The position numbers were made by a program, and so were the translations under genes. From contig CM060979.1 in assembly GCA_030765065.1 (NCBI GenBank), positions 22,225,001 to 22,289,000 on the forward strand: DNA of 64,000 nucleotides, written 5' to 3'. Shown piece by piece: positions 32,078 through 42,955 of the stretch; the first letter of the stretch is position 1, and every line of letters begins with the position of its first letter. The DNA is from Deroplatys truncata. Lineage: Eukaryota; Arthropoda; Insecta; Mantodea; Mantidae. The notes under the pieces are model-generated. The model was given only the letters and a program-made list of their open reading frames with translations. It was not told the origin of the DNA and ran no database searches.

Positions 32078-32903
32078 CTACAACATATAGTAAGTAGGGG
32101 AAGTATTGTATTCCACCCAAAAATTCGATACCGAGATTTCACTGGAAATACATGTTTTGAGACCTCCTGAATCCAACAAAAGCATTTTTGGAAATATGTC
32201 CGTGTGTGTGTGTCTGTGAACAGCATAACTCAGAAACGAACAATCAGATAAACACCAAACTTGGTATTTAGGTTCAATATCTTCCAGAGATGCGACACGA
32301 AGGTTTTCAAGAAAATCTCCCCACCCCAGATTACCGTTTACATGGAACATTTTTCGAAAATTTTAATTTTCTAAAATATGGCTCTAACGATTTTATTAAA
32401 ATATAATATGTTTAAGATATTTTCATGACAGATATAATGTATATCTCGAATTTTCTGGGAATATCTCCAAAAGTATTCTTCATTGTGAACGACTTTTGCA
32501 TAACTGGTAAACCATAAGAGGTAGATAAAATTTTACTACACAAAAAATTTAGATCGAGTTAAAACACACAATTTATGTCACACATTTTTTTGTTGAGTGA
32601 ATCATTTTCGAGATATTGCTTGTTATTCCCTTAAATTTTCCAATACTTTTTCTCAAATGGGAATTCGTTATTCATTTTTTTATGCCCTGTATGTACAAAG
32701 AGAATGGAATACTCCACATAGCAACCAGCTCTTAAAATATTTGACTATCGCTTAAAGCTTACCATATTCCCCTTGCACCTACAAGAAAATTAGCAATAAG
32801 ATTAACATCTCGATTAACATGAGGCATATGGAGAATAAGCGTTTGTAAAAATAGTTTGTACAAAAGTAGAGAAAGTCATGTGAGTGTAACACATCAGATT
32901 TTT
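32078..32903 (+). mobile_element. HINE-like element, subfamily A, lacking the 5' tip
   Basis: It starts at ATATAGTAAGTAGGGGAAGT, just inside the 5' repeat, and ends with GTGTAACACATCAGATTTTT. The junction with the preceding B copy falls within the shared repeat sequence. Confidence 0.9.
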
Positions 32904-33471
32904 TTTCAAGTATAGATAACTAAACACAATAAACTCTTATGTTTAAACACAAGAGAGAGTTTCTTACGGTCTAGCAATAAGTTTCTAATAATTAGTTTGC
33001 CTAGCTGTTATAAGCATAAAAGTAGCTGAAGTGTTTTGCGAAGAGCACACTGTTCTAGTGTGGAGTGTACACATTATGGGTGGTGGAATGAGGTGCAAGG
33101 ACGAGCTGTCAAAACCATGAAGTGGAAAAGGATGAAGCGGGTGGTCGTGTCGACTTCCTCATCTCTTTCTTCACTCAAAAGTCCCCACGGCTGTAGCAGG
33201 AGGAAATTACATCGGCCATACAATAATAAGCGAATGGATATATATAATCGTAGAGCTGAGGAGGAGGAGGAGGAGGAGGAGGAGGAGGGAGGGGGCTCAA
33301 TCAACTGCCACATCCTTACAGGCAGAACAGCTCTGACGTCAGTAAGCAGTCTACTGTATTCCAAATTGAACTTTTCTATCGGGATCCTAGTACAAATTTC
33401 AACATTTTAATTCCTTCTCCTTTCAACGCCTATCTGTTACGCTCTCATTACTTTCTCTGCGCACTAGAGTT
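32904..33471. other. No gene recognised; (GGA)n run
   Basis: Unassigned sequence. A GGA/GAG repeat at 33257-33294 ending in GGGAGGGGG is a purine tract with G-quadruplex potential, and it makes poly-Ser or poly-Glu frames that are not real proteins. Confidence 0.5.
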
Positions 33472-33592
33472 TTTTCTCTACTACCTACTTAGAGTAAGTA
33501 GAGGAATTTGTTATCGCCCAAAAATTTTATATCGGGTTTTCGCCGGAAATGTATGCTTGGAGGGACCTCAAACCCCAAAAAGACATTACTAC
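33472..33592 (+). mobile_element. HINE-like 5' end, first part of a split copy
   Basis: TTTTCTCTACTACCTACTTA through CCAAAAAGACATTAC is the first 120 bases of a HINE. Its continuation is at 34881 (AGAAAAACGTCCGTGCGTGT), after the nested copy. Confidence 0.8.
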
Positions 33593-34880
33593 TTTTTACT
33601 TTCTCTACTACGTATAGTAAGTAGGGGAAGTATTGCATTCCACTCAAAATTCGATACCGAGAGTTCACCGGAAATACATGTTTTGAGGCCTCCTGAATCC
33701 AAAAGAAGCATTTTTGGAAACATGTCCGTGTGTGTGTCTGACTGTGAACAGCATAACTCAGAAACGAACAGTCAGATAAACACCAAACTTGGTATTTAGG
33801 TTCAGTATCTTCCAGAGATGCGACACGAGGATTTACAAGAAAATCCTCTCACTTCAAACTTCCCTTTGCATTGTATATTTTAACCAACTTTTTGTGTTTT
33901 AAAATTGCTCTAACGATTTTGATTAAAATACCATATATTGAAGATATTTACATGACGAAATGTATATTTTGAATTTTCTGGGAATAGCCTGTGAAGTCCA
34001 CTTCATTCAAAGGAATTTTGTGTAACTGGTAAAGGTTAAGCGATAGGCGAAAACGCATTGCACAAAATATGTAGATCTCTTTAAAAAACATAATTTATTC
34101 CAAATAACTTTATTTGTGGCATCAGCCATTTCCACGTCCTCCGTGGTGTAGTGGTTACCATGCTAGCTTCTAGTTCCCGAGGTCGCGGGTTCAACCCCGG
34201 CGGAGGTCGATGGAGTTTTTCGGGCGTAAAAATCCTTAGGAAGAGAAGTGAAGCCGGTGGCCCCGTGTCGTAGATTTACGGCACGTAAAAGAACCGCAAG
34301 CCTGATAAAGAGGACTCTGAGCAAAATTACCGGTCTTTCACGCCCAATATAGAATGGGACGCTAAGGACCATAGCAGCTAATGAGTGTCCATAAATAAAA
34401 CATTTAAATTTAAATTTAAGCCATTTCCGAGATATCCGTTGCTAATGGTTCGTATTGTTCATTTCTTGGCCATTCTTTTAAAGTCCTGTCAACATTCAGT
34501 TGTTTCTCGCGATTGCATGGAAACAGTATGGAATTTTAATGCCAGCATATAGCATCCAGTTCGTAAACATTTGACTATCGCTGTTCCCTTTGTATCTATA
34601 ACGAAATGTGTAATGTAGCTATTTCTGTAAAGGTTTATTTGGATTAAAATGAAGTAGATAATAAAATAAACTTTCGTAAGAATAATTTGTATTGTTTTCT
34701 GAGGCCAAGGACATTAAGAGCCGAATGTTGAGAACTAAAGAAGGTCGACTATGTAAATTATTACAATGAATAGGTCATCACTATTAAGACTGCTTCTTAT
34801 AATTATTTAATAATGTGTATAACCACTAATAAGTTATCGAGGGCAGAGAAAGTAATGTGTATGTTATACATCAAGATTTT
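33593..34880 (+). mobile_element. HINE-like element nested in another, hosting a SINE
   Basis: It runs from TTTTTACTTTCTCTACTACG to the 3' end at CAGAGAAAGTAATGTGTATG and ATCAAGATTTT. The interior is subfamily B. It carries the SINE at 34134-34418 and an unassigned insertion of about 120 bp at roughly 34694-34815. Confidence 0.85.
34134..34418 (+). mobile_element. tRNA-derived SINE (type 4) with 10-bp target duplication
   Basis: The head CGTCCTCCGTGGTGTAGTGG and B box CGCGGGTTCAACCCC lead into a body shared with 17203-17466 and an ATTTAAATTTAA tail. AGCCATTTCC is duplicated exactly (34124-34133 and 34419-34428) and is part of the host HINE phrase. Confidence 0.95.
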
Positions 34881-36245
34881 CAGAAAAACGTCCGTGCGTG
34901 TTTCTGTGAACCGCATAACTCAAAAACGAAAAGTCGGTTAAACACCAATCTTGGTAGTTAGGTTCAACAATTTCAAGGAATACACCGCAAAGATTTTAAA
35001 GAAAATTCCCCCATCCCAAACTACCCTTTACATGGAAACGTTTTAGAAATGGTTTGTTTCCTCAAAAAGGGCTGTAAAGATTTTGATTAAAATACCGTGT
35101 ATTTAACATAAGTAAAGGACAAATAAAATGTATGTCTTGAATTTTCTGAATATGAAGTCCTCTTCATTCGGAAGGAATTTTGTATAATTTTATATAACCG
35201 GTAATTTTAAGAGATAGACAAATGTGTACTACATAGAAAATGTGGATCTCTTAATTTATTTCAAAGAGCGTTTTGTGGCATTACCAATTTCCGAGATATC
35301 CCGTATTATTTGTTTGAGTTTTTCAACACACTTACTGTTTTAAGGTGCTGTCGCTATTCGGTTGTTTCTCGCGATGGACATCATATAGTGTCCCATTTTT
35401 AAATATATGACTATCGTTTCGGTTTCCTCTATGCTCCTTGTACACTCGCTTCCATTTATGCCGTCCCCGCCGCTTTGGGAAGCATTCTACTGGCCTTCAC
35501 AGGTGAGTATCTATAGCAAGGAGGAGGTGCGTGTATGTGTTTAGCTTTTCGTGCATGAAGTGGCGTCCTGTTTTACGTGCACAATTCTTGGTTATTCTCA
35601 TATGAATATACAACTTTGAGCAATAAATGTATTCATCACTTGCATAAATAACCATGTTTAAATATATGACTAAACAAAACCTTGTTTTGCACAATATCAC
35701 CATGAAAAAGTGTTTTTAAAGCTACAAATGTAAAATGAAATACGTTATGCTTTTTACTCTCAAATAGGAACGCATTTACTAGATATTATTTTAATATTCC
35801 TCCCAATCTCTATTCTTGCCTAATATCTGATTTAGTCACCTAGGCACTGAATCACTCGTCGTCCTCTGAGAACATTGTCATGAAATGTGGGAACATATAG
35901 GTTTAGAACCAGAGTTCTTTTAGCACCTGAGCGATTAGATTTCGGCGACTAAATCAGAAATTGGACAAGAACGAGACTGGACAGATTATTAAAATAATGT
36001 GTACTAAATGTGTCCTCTTTCGGAGTAAAACGGATAATTTACTTTACTTTTACACTAGGTTGCCATTATAAGTACTTTTCATGGAAAATTACGCAAAAAA
36101 GTGTTTTGTTTAATAGTATATTTAGATTTGGAAGATGATCCCATTAATGTCTAGTAAATGTGTCCTCTTTGAGAGTGAAAAGTGTAATGCATATGTAAAC
36201 ATATTTTTATCGTGGAGATATTGTGCAAAACATGGTTATATTTAT

Positions 36246-37424
36246 GGAATTAATTGTTCTTCCACACAAGCGTGTGTTGGACAGGGTTGGAAAGGTAGAA
36301 TCAGGCGAGTGAAAAATTCAATGCCATAGTTGCGATTTGATCCACGGATCTCTCGGTCTCCGTCCGATTGCTCTAACCACTGAGCTACCATGGCAACATG
36401 CTGGCATGCCACTAAATTCTCCAGCTGATTCGCGTTTTTACTTTCTCTACTACGTATAGTAAGTAGGGGAAGTATTATATTCCACCCAAAAATTCGATAC
36501 CGAGATTTCACCGGAAATACATCCCCCTGAATCCCATTTTTGGAAACATGCCCGTGTGTGTGTGTGTCTGTGAACAGCATAACTCAGAAACGAATAGTCG
36601 GATAAACACCAAACTTGTTATTTAGGTTCAGTATCTTCCAGAGATGCGACACGAAGGTTTTCAAGAAAATCCTCCCACCGCAGATTACCCTTTACATGGA
36701 ATATTTTTCGAAAATTTTAATTTTCTCAAAAATGTCTCTAACGATTTTGATTAAAATATCATATGTTTAAGATATTTTCATGACAAATGAAATGTATATC
36801 TCGAATTTTCTGGGAACGTCTCCAAAAGTATTCTTCATTGTGAACGACTTTTGCATAACTGGTAAAGCATAAGAGATAGATAAAATGTACTACACAAAAA
36901 AAGGTAGATCGCGTTAAAATACACAATTTATGCCATATACATTCTTTTTTGTTGAGTGAACCATTTTCGAGATATTGCTTGTTATTCCCTTAAAATTTTC
37001 AACACTTATACGTTTTCTCAAATTCGTTATTCATTTTTTTTTGTCCTGGTAATGCAAAGAGAATGGAATACTCCACATAGCAACCAGCGCTTAAAATATT
37101 TGACTATCGCTTAAAGCCTACCAATTCCCCTTGCATCTACAAGAAAATTAGCAATAAGATTAACATCTCGATTAACATGAAGCATATGGAGAATAAGCGT
37201 TTGTAAAAATAGTTTGTACAAGAGTAGAGAAAGTCATGAGAGTGTAACACATCAGATTTTTTCTGGTAAACCACAAGGAAATCTCAAATTGTATTGAGAT
37301 GGCATACCCAATGGCGACTTACAATGTTGTAAGTACTTGTCCCGGGCTTCATAGTTTCAACCACTATTAGGTCAGTTAATGGAATTAATTGTTCTTCCAC
37401 ACAAGCCGTGTGTTGGATCGGGTT
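36246..37424 (-). mobile_element. Compound tRNA-SINE bounded by 45-bp direct repeats
   Basis: A tRNA-like head on the minus strand (GGTAGCTCAGTGGTTAGAGC at about 36395-36375, weak B box GTGGATCAAATCGC) has a body ending at 36246. The end segment TGGAATTAATTGTTCTTCC...GGGTTGG recurs at the other side (37378-37424). The flanks TTATATTTA and TTGTATTTA look like a 9-bp duplication around the whole unit. It may be a SINE dimer. A HINE is nested in it. Confidence 0.65.
36432..37262 (+). mobile_element. HINE-like element, subfamily A, nested in the compound SINE
   Basis: It runs from TTTTTACTTTCTCTACTACG to AACACATCAGATTTTTT. It has a small deletion after GGAAATACAT. The microsatellite is GTGTGTGTGTGTCTGTG. 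Confidence 0.92.
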
Positions 37425-37800
37425 GGTTGTATTTAGTTATGTATTATTTTAACATTGTTATTGTAAGTGTTGAAGAGTAAAGCTATTGCTCAAAGTTATA
37501 CACGTAAATAATCTAGAACTGTACACGCAAATCAGGACGCCACTGCATACGCGAAAAATTAAACAGATACATGCACGTCCTCCTTGCTATACATACTCAG
37601 CTGTGAAGGCCAGTAGAATGCCTCCCAAAGCTGCGGGGACGGCATAAATGGAAGCGAGTGTACCTACAACGAAATGTACAATGAAACTATTTCTGCATAT
37701 GTATCTCGATTAACATGAAGTATATGAAATAAGTTTTCGTAAAATGCTTTTAAAAACTATATAACAATACATAATGCTGGCTAAAGAGTGTAATAAATCA

Positions 37801-38079
37801 GATTTGGTCCTTAGAAATACATCTGCTACGTTTACCCCATATTTTGCATTTATTTGTAAAAGATGGATCAGCAACAATGCTTTACAGACCTGGGAGGACA
37901 ATATACAGAAAATAAAGAACAGGTATAGAGGACGGCTACATAAATACAGCTCCTCGAAGGTAACACAGTATATCACGGAAGAGGGAGTAGCGCAATAGAT
38001 CACAGAACGGAATAGTCTGTGAGAAACTAAAGGCCGGGGTCTTCGGAGATTGAGGTAGAACTAAGTAAGAGACAGGCGT
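37801..38079. other. No gene recognised
   Basis: A plus-strand open frame of 74 codons (37774-37998) has no recognisable motif and begins in HINE remnant sequence. Confidence 0.35.
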
Positions 38080-38375
38080 TTCCTGAGGCACGTTGGCCGG
38101 CGTATTCGGATGCCTAGGTGATACTGCACAGCTCCAGGAACCTCCTGTAGGCGGAAGAAGAAACGACTGCTGTATAGAGAGGAAGGTCTAGTTGCTGGTG
38201 TAGCTGATGGTTGCGCACGAACCAGGGGGCATTGGTACCCAGCGCAGCACTTGTTCTGAACTACCTGCAAGCGATGTTGGTGCCATTTCCAAGCTCCACC
38301 CCAGATAGAAGCAGCGTAGGTCAGGATAGTCGAATGAGGGAACAGTATAACAATAGACAGGAATCAAGTCCAAAA
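38080..38375 (-). pseudogene. LINE reverse transcriptase C-terminal fragment
   Basis: On the minus strand the frames read LIRLS/PILTYAASIWG-type sequence (YCSLIR, LTYAASIWGGAW), then HRLQVVQNKCCAG, APWFVRNHQLHQQLDLPLYT and YRRFLELCSI. This is the familiar end of Jockey-type reverse transcriptases (LIRPVLTYAAPVW, LQ.VQNK, APWYVRN...LH.DL..P). At least two frameshifts occur within 300 bp. The catalytic part and RNase H are absent. It lies between a HINE and another LINE scrap of a different family. Confidence 0.8.
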
Positions 38376-38479
38376 GATGTATGTCTATTAGTATGAATGG
38401 ATTTTCTCAACACTCAGAACTGTATAATTAAATTACTTACATTTTAGACTATAATAAAATTTGAAAGTATTAGGCTATT

Positions 38480-39180
38480 ATCTATAAATTCATTTCTTGA
38501 TTGTTTGCCCATGCTAACTTATGGTCTCAATATACATAACTCCAGGTTTTCGATGTATTTGAGACCCACTGTCTACTTGCTTACATAATATATCTATAAT
38601 GACAACCACATGTTGCCCAATCTTCTTTGTAGTCGTTCTTAAAAACTTCTCCTTAATTTTACCCAAATAGTTTCCAATAATGTTTATATCTTTATCCCAT
38701 TTTACAGTCAGAATCTTCCTTATTAATACTTACCCATCCAGGTATTTCCATTTCTATTGCCAAATTTGTTCTCTCCATGTCTTTGTTTGATTACAATATA
38801 ATATACAGTGGAAATCCGTGTTCACTTCATCGCAGATTGGACATTTTCCTATATCCTGTTATGCCTTTCAAGTTTCTAACTCCTGTTCTCGTCCATGCAA
38901 ATCCTTCTCGCCCTAACTTATTGCATATATCTATGTACTTTTCCCTCTCCCATATTGTTTTTATTTCCCTACATATTTTCAAGAAGCTTTTCTCTGTTGT
39001 ACTGCCAAAATATCTTGTTCTGTCAATATCTTCTACCTTAATTTTACTTCTTTCCAAAAGCCTCTAATGTGATATTACATTTATCCACGCAACCCCCATA
39101 CCTATGGTTCCATAATTTTCTGAATTTGTAATAATCATAACCCTTTCCACTTATTTCTCTCTTGTATATGAAAACATTCT
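38480..39180 (-). pseudogene. LINE C-terminal region fragment
   Basis: Reading down from 39180 the minus strand gives frames with KREISGKGYDYYKFRKLWNH, then an open frame at 39057-38827 with KSFLKICREIKTIWEREKYI and DICNKLGREGFAWTRTGVRN, then CDEVNTDFHCILYCNQTKTW and IGNYLGKIKEKFLR. It matches the shorter plus-strand scrap at 28980-29445 in order and spacing. The Cys/His residues (CDEV..H..LYC) resemble the small zinc-binding motif at the C-terminus of many LINE proteins. The reverse transcriptase itself is not here. Family assignment is tentative. Confidence 0.55.
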
Positions 39181-39214
39181 TTGATAATATCGCTATTTTC
39201 CAAATTGGAAATTC

Positions 39215-39235
39215 TATATATATATATATATATAT
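39215..39235. repeat. (TA)n microsatellite
   Basis: A pure TA run of about 20 bases. Confidence 0.9.
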
Positions 39236-39246
39236 TATAGCTCTTG

Positions 39247-39900
39247 TGAAAATTTAATCTTGGTGAAGTACGTATCAAGAACACTTGGTGATACTATCGT
39301 AGGCTTAAAAGATTTATTGACTTTTGAGGCAATATTTTATATCATAACATGCTGTGAATGCCAGTGTAATCGGAGTATAAATTAATATTATTGTATGTAC
39401 ATGATTTTAGATGTTTGGATGCACGGCCTAACTGAAACTGACAATAGAAGTGGGTAACAATAAACCGAGGGGGTGTGAGTTGTTTATCACCAAGAAGAGA
39501 TAAACAAATGACGTCAGGGTAGCATGCCTTTTTTAGGCAATTCAAGGTGAAGGAGTATATATTCTCGAGCCATAAGCAAGTGTCGCACAGTTCGGAAGAA
39601 TCTCTCAGGAGGTGCACGTCGCAGAGTTAGTTACAAAAATGTAAAGTACGCGAAGTAATTGGTGCGCGGCAACTAAAACGGCTGTAGTTACATTCGGAAA
39701 TATTACAGTTTCAGTCAGGCGTGTATAAAGATTAAATATCTCAATTATTAATTAAGTGTGACGGCAATAAAGGTCTAGATTCAGATTCTTTTATCAGTGT
39801 TATCTTTTAGCAACAACTCCTTTCCGTTTACACGCCCTGCTTAGAGACACGTGCTCGACTGAGTTATAATAGCTAGCCGGAGGACAAAGAACCCAAATTA
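39247..39900 (+). other. Possible degenerate LTR (third family)
   Basis: The stretch starts TGTGAAAATTTAATC, has a TATA-like GAGTATATATTCTCGAG near 39555, and an AATAAA signal followed by GGTCTAGATTCAG near 39765. The order promoter, transcribed region, polyadenylation signal is that of an LTR. Beyond it, AATAAGCGCCCAACAAATAA weakly recalls a primer-binding site. No convincing duplication or second copy is in the window. Confidence 0.3.
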
Positions 39901-40081
39901 AAAATAATTAAAACAATAAGCGCCCAACAAATAAGATAACACAAGCCATTAAGAACTGCGACACTTTGTCAACCTCTCTCCAAGAATCATCTACTCCCCA
40001 TAGCTCTGCTCCATGTAACACATTGTTTTCTACTGTGGCGGAGTAAACTCCTTCATTGCCGGACATTTTTGTCCGGAAATG

Positions 40082-41014
40082 CTTTTACTTTCTCTACTAC
40101 GTACAGTAAGTAGGGGAAGTACTGTATTCCACCCCAAAATTTCATACCGAGATTTCACCGGAAATACATGTTTTGAGACCCCCTGAATCCAAAAAAAGCA
40201 TTTTTGGAAACATGTCCGTGGGTGTGTCTGTGTGTGTGTGTGTGTGTTTGTGTGTGTCTGTGTGTGTCTGTGAACAGCATAACTCAGAAACGAACAGTCG
40301 GATAAACACCAAACTTGGTATTTAGGTTCCGTATCTTCCAGAGATGCGACACGAAGGTTTTCAAGAAAATCACCCCACCCCAGATTACCCTTTACATGGA
40401 ACATTTTTCAAAAATTTTAATTTTCTCAAAAATGGCTCTAACGATTTTAACTAAAATATCATGTGTTTAAGATATTTTCATGACAAATAAAATGTATATC
40501 TTGAATTTTCTGGGAATGTCTCCAAAAGTATTCTTCATTGTGAACGACTTTTGCATAACTGGTAAACAATAAGAGATAGACAAAAGTTTACTATACAAAA
40601 AATGTAGATCGCGTTAAAATACCCATTTTGTCTCATATACATTTTTTTTTGTTTTCGAGATTTTGCTTGTTATTCCCTTAAATTTTTCGATACTTATTTT
40701 CTCAAATGGGAATTCGTTATTCATTTTTTTGCCTTGGATATGCAAAGAGTATTAATTACTCTGTGGCAAAGGGAATGGTGCTGCACCTAGCAACCAGCTA
40801 TTAAGAGATATGTATGTGCTTAAAGGCTACTGTATTTCTATATTGCCCTTGTAAATATATTTTCCCCTTACATATACAAGAAAATTAGCAATAAGATAGA
40901 GTCTGAAAATGTTTATCTCGATTAACATGACGTAGATGGAGAATAAGCGTTTGTAAAAATAGTTTGTACAAGAGTAGAGAAAGTCATGTGAGTGTAACAC
41001 ATCAGATTTTTTTT
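40082..41014 (+). mobile_element. HINE-like element, subfamily A, full length
   Basis: It runs from CTTTTACTTTCTCTACTACG to AACACATCAGATTTTTTT, about 930 bp, with all landmarks. It contains a long GT/GTCT microsatellite at about 40215-40275 and keeps the full 3' half seen at 14164. Confidence 0.93.
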
Positions 41015-41189
41015 AAAATTGATCTTATAACACTCATGGCCATTTTACATCTTATGTCTATTAGTAATGGATAGAGCCGAGACAGCCGGGCTGAAGCAAG
41101 GTTAACAGTACGGCTGACATGTGGGCGCTCGGTAAGGGTGGTGGACAGGGTACTTTATTGGAACAGGAGAAGGTAGTCGGGGAGTACAG

Positions 41190-41830
41190 GTATTATAGAT
41201 ATACAAGGATGGGAGAGAACGAGCAGTACGGAGAGAGAAAATTTGTGCCTGTCTTGTGGGGGTTCAGTGAAATGCTGCATATAGAGCACCGGTGAATAAG
41301 AGAATTAAAAAACAGCAATAGCTGTAAAGAACTGTGTATTTGGCATGTAACGCCATTTATGCAATCTCGAAGTTCAGAAGATCGGAAGTGAAAACACTGA
41401 ACAGAAGTGGAGCCAAGATGGAGCCTTGGGGAACACCAGGCTGAATGGATTTCGGTGAGGAGCATGTGCCACCTATACGGACAAGGGATGGTTGATCCAC
41501 AAGAAAACTAGCAACTACTCCCAACAAGTACTGGAGAAGGCAGTTTAAGTATAAGACTATCGTGTCACACTGTATCAAAAGCTTGGGTGGAATCCAAGGA
41601 CACTCGGTGTATACGGTTGATTTTCAAATCCATGAACACTGGATTGAGTGAATCGGAGCAATTGGTGGGTGGAAGGGTGATGTCAAAAGCCAATTTGAAA
41701 TGGCGGGATAATATTATTTCTAAAGGCAAATCCTTACTGTTCCCAACTTGCTGAGCCTAATGGAGAACAAAGCGATTATCTTCAAGCAAGCGTAGTATTC
41801 TATAGTGTAAGTTTGCCTATATATAGGGGG
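41190..41830 (-). pseudogene. LINE reverse transcriptase fragment, catalytic motif lost
   Basis: Down from 41830: RILRLLEDNRFVLHQAQQVG, SLDSTQAFDTV (motif A region, about 41600), VVASFLVDQPSLVRIGG, QPGVPQGSILAPLLFSVFTS with the motif B PQGS (about 41445), then EIAxMALHAKYTVLYS where the YADD motif should be and both Asp residues are gone, and LNPHKTGTNF (the INPxKT motif, about 41250). Stops and shifts are scattered. The 5' part and RNase H are absent. It is a different LINE from the one at 20225 judging by motif wording. Confidence 0.85.
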
Positions 41831-42955
41831 TGTAAACCAATTGGCAATAAAGGTTAAATGTTAAGTCCACGCTTGATTGATAACAGCACTTGCCATACAT
41901 TTAAGTTTACCGCTATTGATGCCATTCTTTTTTAATCTTAATTTATTCATAGACTGCACATTAGTGACAATTCAGTGATTTGTTCCTTTCAAATCCTCTT
42001 AGCGATATAATTTAACAATTATTTCACATAGTTTTTTCTAAAGCAGATTTTTATTACTTCTTTCAAGCACGCTGTTATTTTATAAATTAGGCATTTTTTG
42101 CGATTAGTTTTCGATTATTGAGAGTGGCTGAAAAGCTGTGTGAATAATTCCCATGTCCATTGGCGGCAGCGATGTAGAAGCCACTATATAAAACATTTAA
42201 TCCAACGCAATTTCATTGAAGCGCTAGCCATCATCCCAAATCCATCCCCACATTTGTTGTTAAATTATTAACAATTAACAACAGCATGCCGCGTGTATGA
42301 CACGGATTAAATTTAGCAACGAACAAGCCGGACATTAATTTCTGGCACATTCCGCACTGTAGTTAATTACCGCTGCTGTCATACCAGTTGCCGTTCGAAA
42401 CGGCTCGCTCATCACCGTCCATATGGATTTAACCTGAAATATTTCTCTTGGGGTTGGGCGAGATCCGGGATCGAAATGATTCATATCGGGCTACGTTTGT
42501 GTACGATGACAAAATTTGCTAAAAGCGCCGCACGAGTTTCGACTGTTAATTTTGCTTAAAACTCCGTTCTCACGTGCTCTTGATTCCATTAGCGTGATTT
42601 TCCTGATGATTTCCACCATAGAGGGTTAGTATTCAAGCGCGGTCTTTGCCTGTAGTGCTTTAGTCAAGGTTCTGCCGGACCTCATTGTACATTCCTCCTG
42701 ATTCTTTAACGGCAACTAGGATTATAAAATTACGTACACTATAATCCTTCCGGCCTGAGAATGGGTCCTAACCTAAACTATGCACGTAGTATCTCTCCGT
42801 GCTTGACGTTTCCTGAACACATGATGGAGCTTCCTCTCTCCCACAACAGCTGCTCAGATTTTAGGATTTCAAGCAAGTGCCATTGCTACCTTAACGACGC
42901 GCTATCATTCGCTGCAGCAGCACTGATTGTTAAAGAAATCAATACCTCTATAGTT
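41831..42955. other. No gene recognised
   Basis: No coding motif, tRNA-like box or family repeat was recognised over about 1.1 kb. It is among the few stretches that may be unique sequence. Confidence 0.4.

Larger units (their letters stand above)
35443..37660. mobile_element. Foldback/MITE-like element with long inverted arms, TA-flanked
   Basis: The left end is CACTCGCTTCCATTTATGCC and the right end its complement. Inverted similarity continues through AAGGAGGAGGTGCGTGTAT and TCCTGTTTTACGTGCAC. TA flanks both ends (35441-35442, 37661-37662). The interior carries further internal inverted and direct repeats (AGTAAATGTGTCCTCTTT) and the nested insertion at 36246-37424. A cleaner copy is at 57814-58853. 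No coding capacity is seen. Confidence 0.88.
34881..37800 (+). mobile_element. HINE-like element (continuation) split by a foldback
   Basis: It continues the 33472 copy from AACGTCCGTGCGTGTTTCTG to TCCTCTATGCTCCTTG (35440), then resumes at CCTACAACGAAATGTACAAT (37663) and fades near 37800. The restored phrase matches CCCTTTGTACCTATAACGAA at 17153, which fixes the foldback insertion at the TA of GTAC. Confidence 0.85.

Noticed and set aside
33074..33364. Poly-Ser/poly-Glu protein
   Set aside because: It is produced by a GGA repeat read on either strand; nothing else in the frame is recognisable.
36320..36400. tRNA gene
   Set aside because: It has an A box and a weak B box, but no paired acceptor stem and it continues into a SINE body. 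The same applies to the heads at 11938, 17466, 20740, 24425, 25349, 34134, 44418, 52794 and 55278.
35443..37660. GTAC as a 4-bp target duplication of the foldback
   Set aside because: Both copies show GTAC at each end, but the restored HINE site contains GTAC and TA alone explains both; a TA duplication with CAC... termini is simpler.
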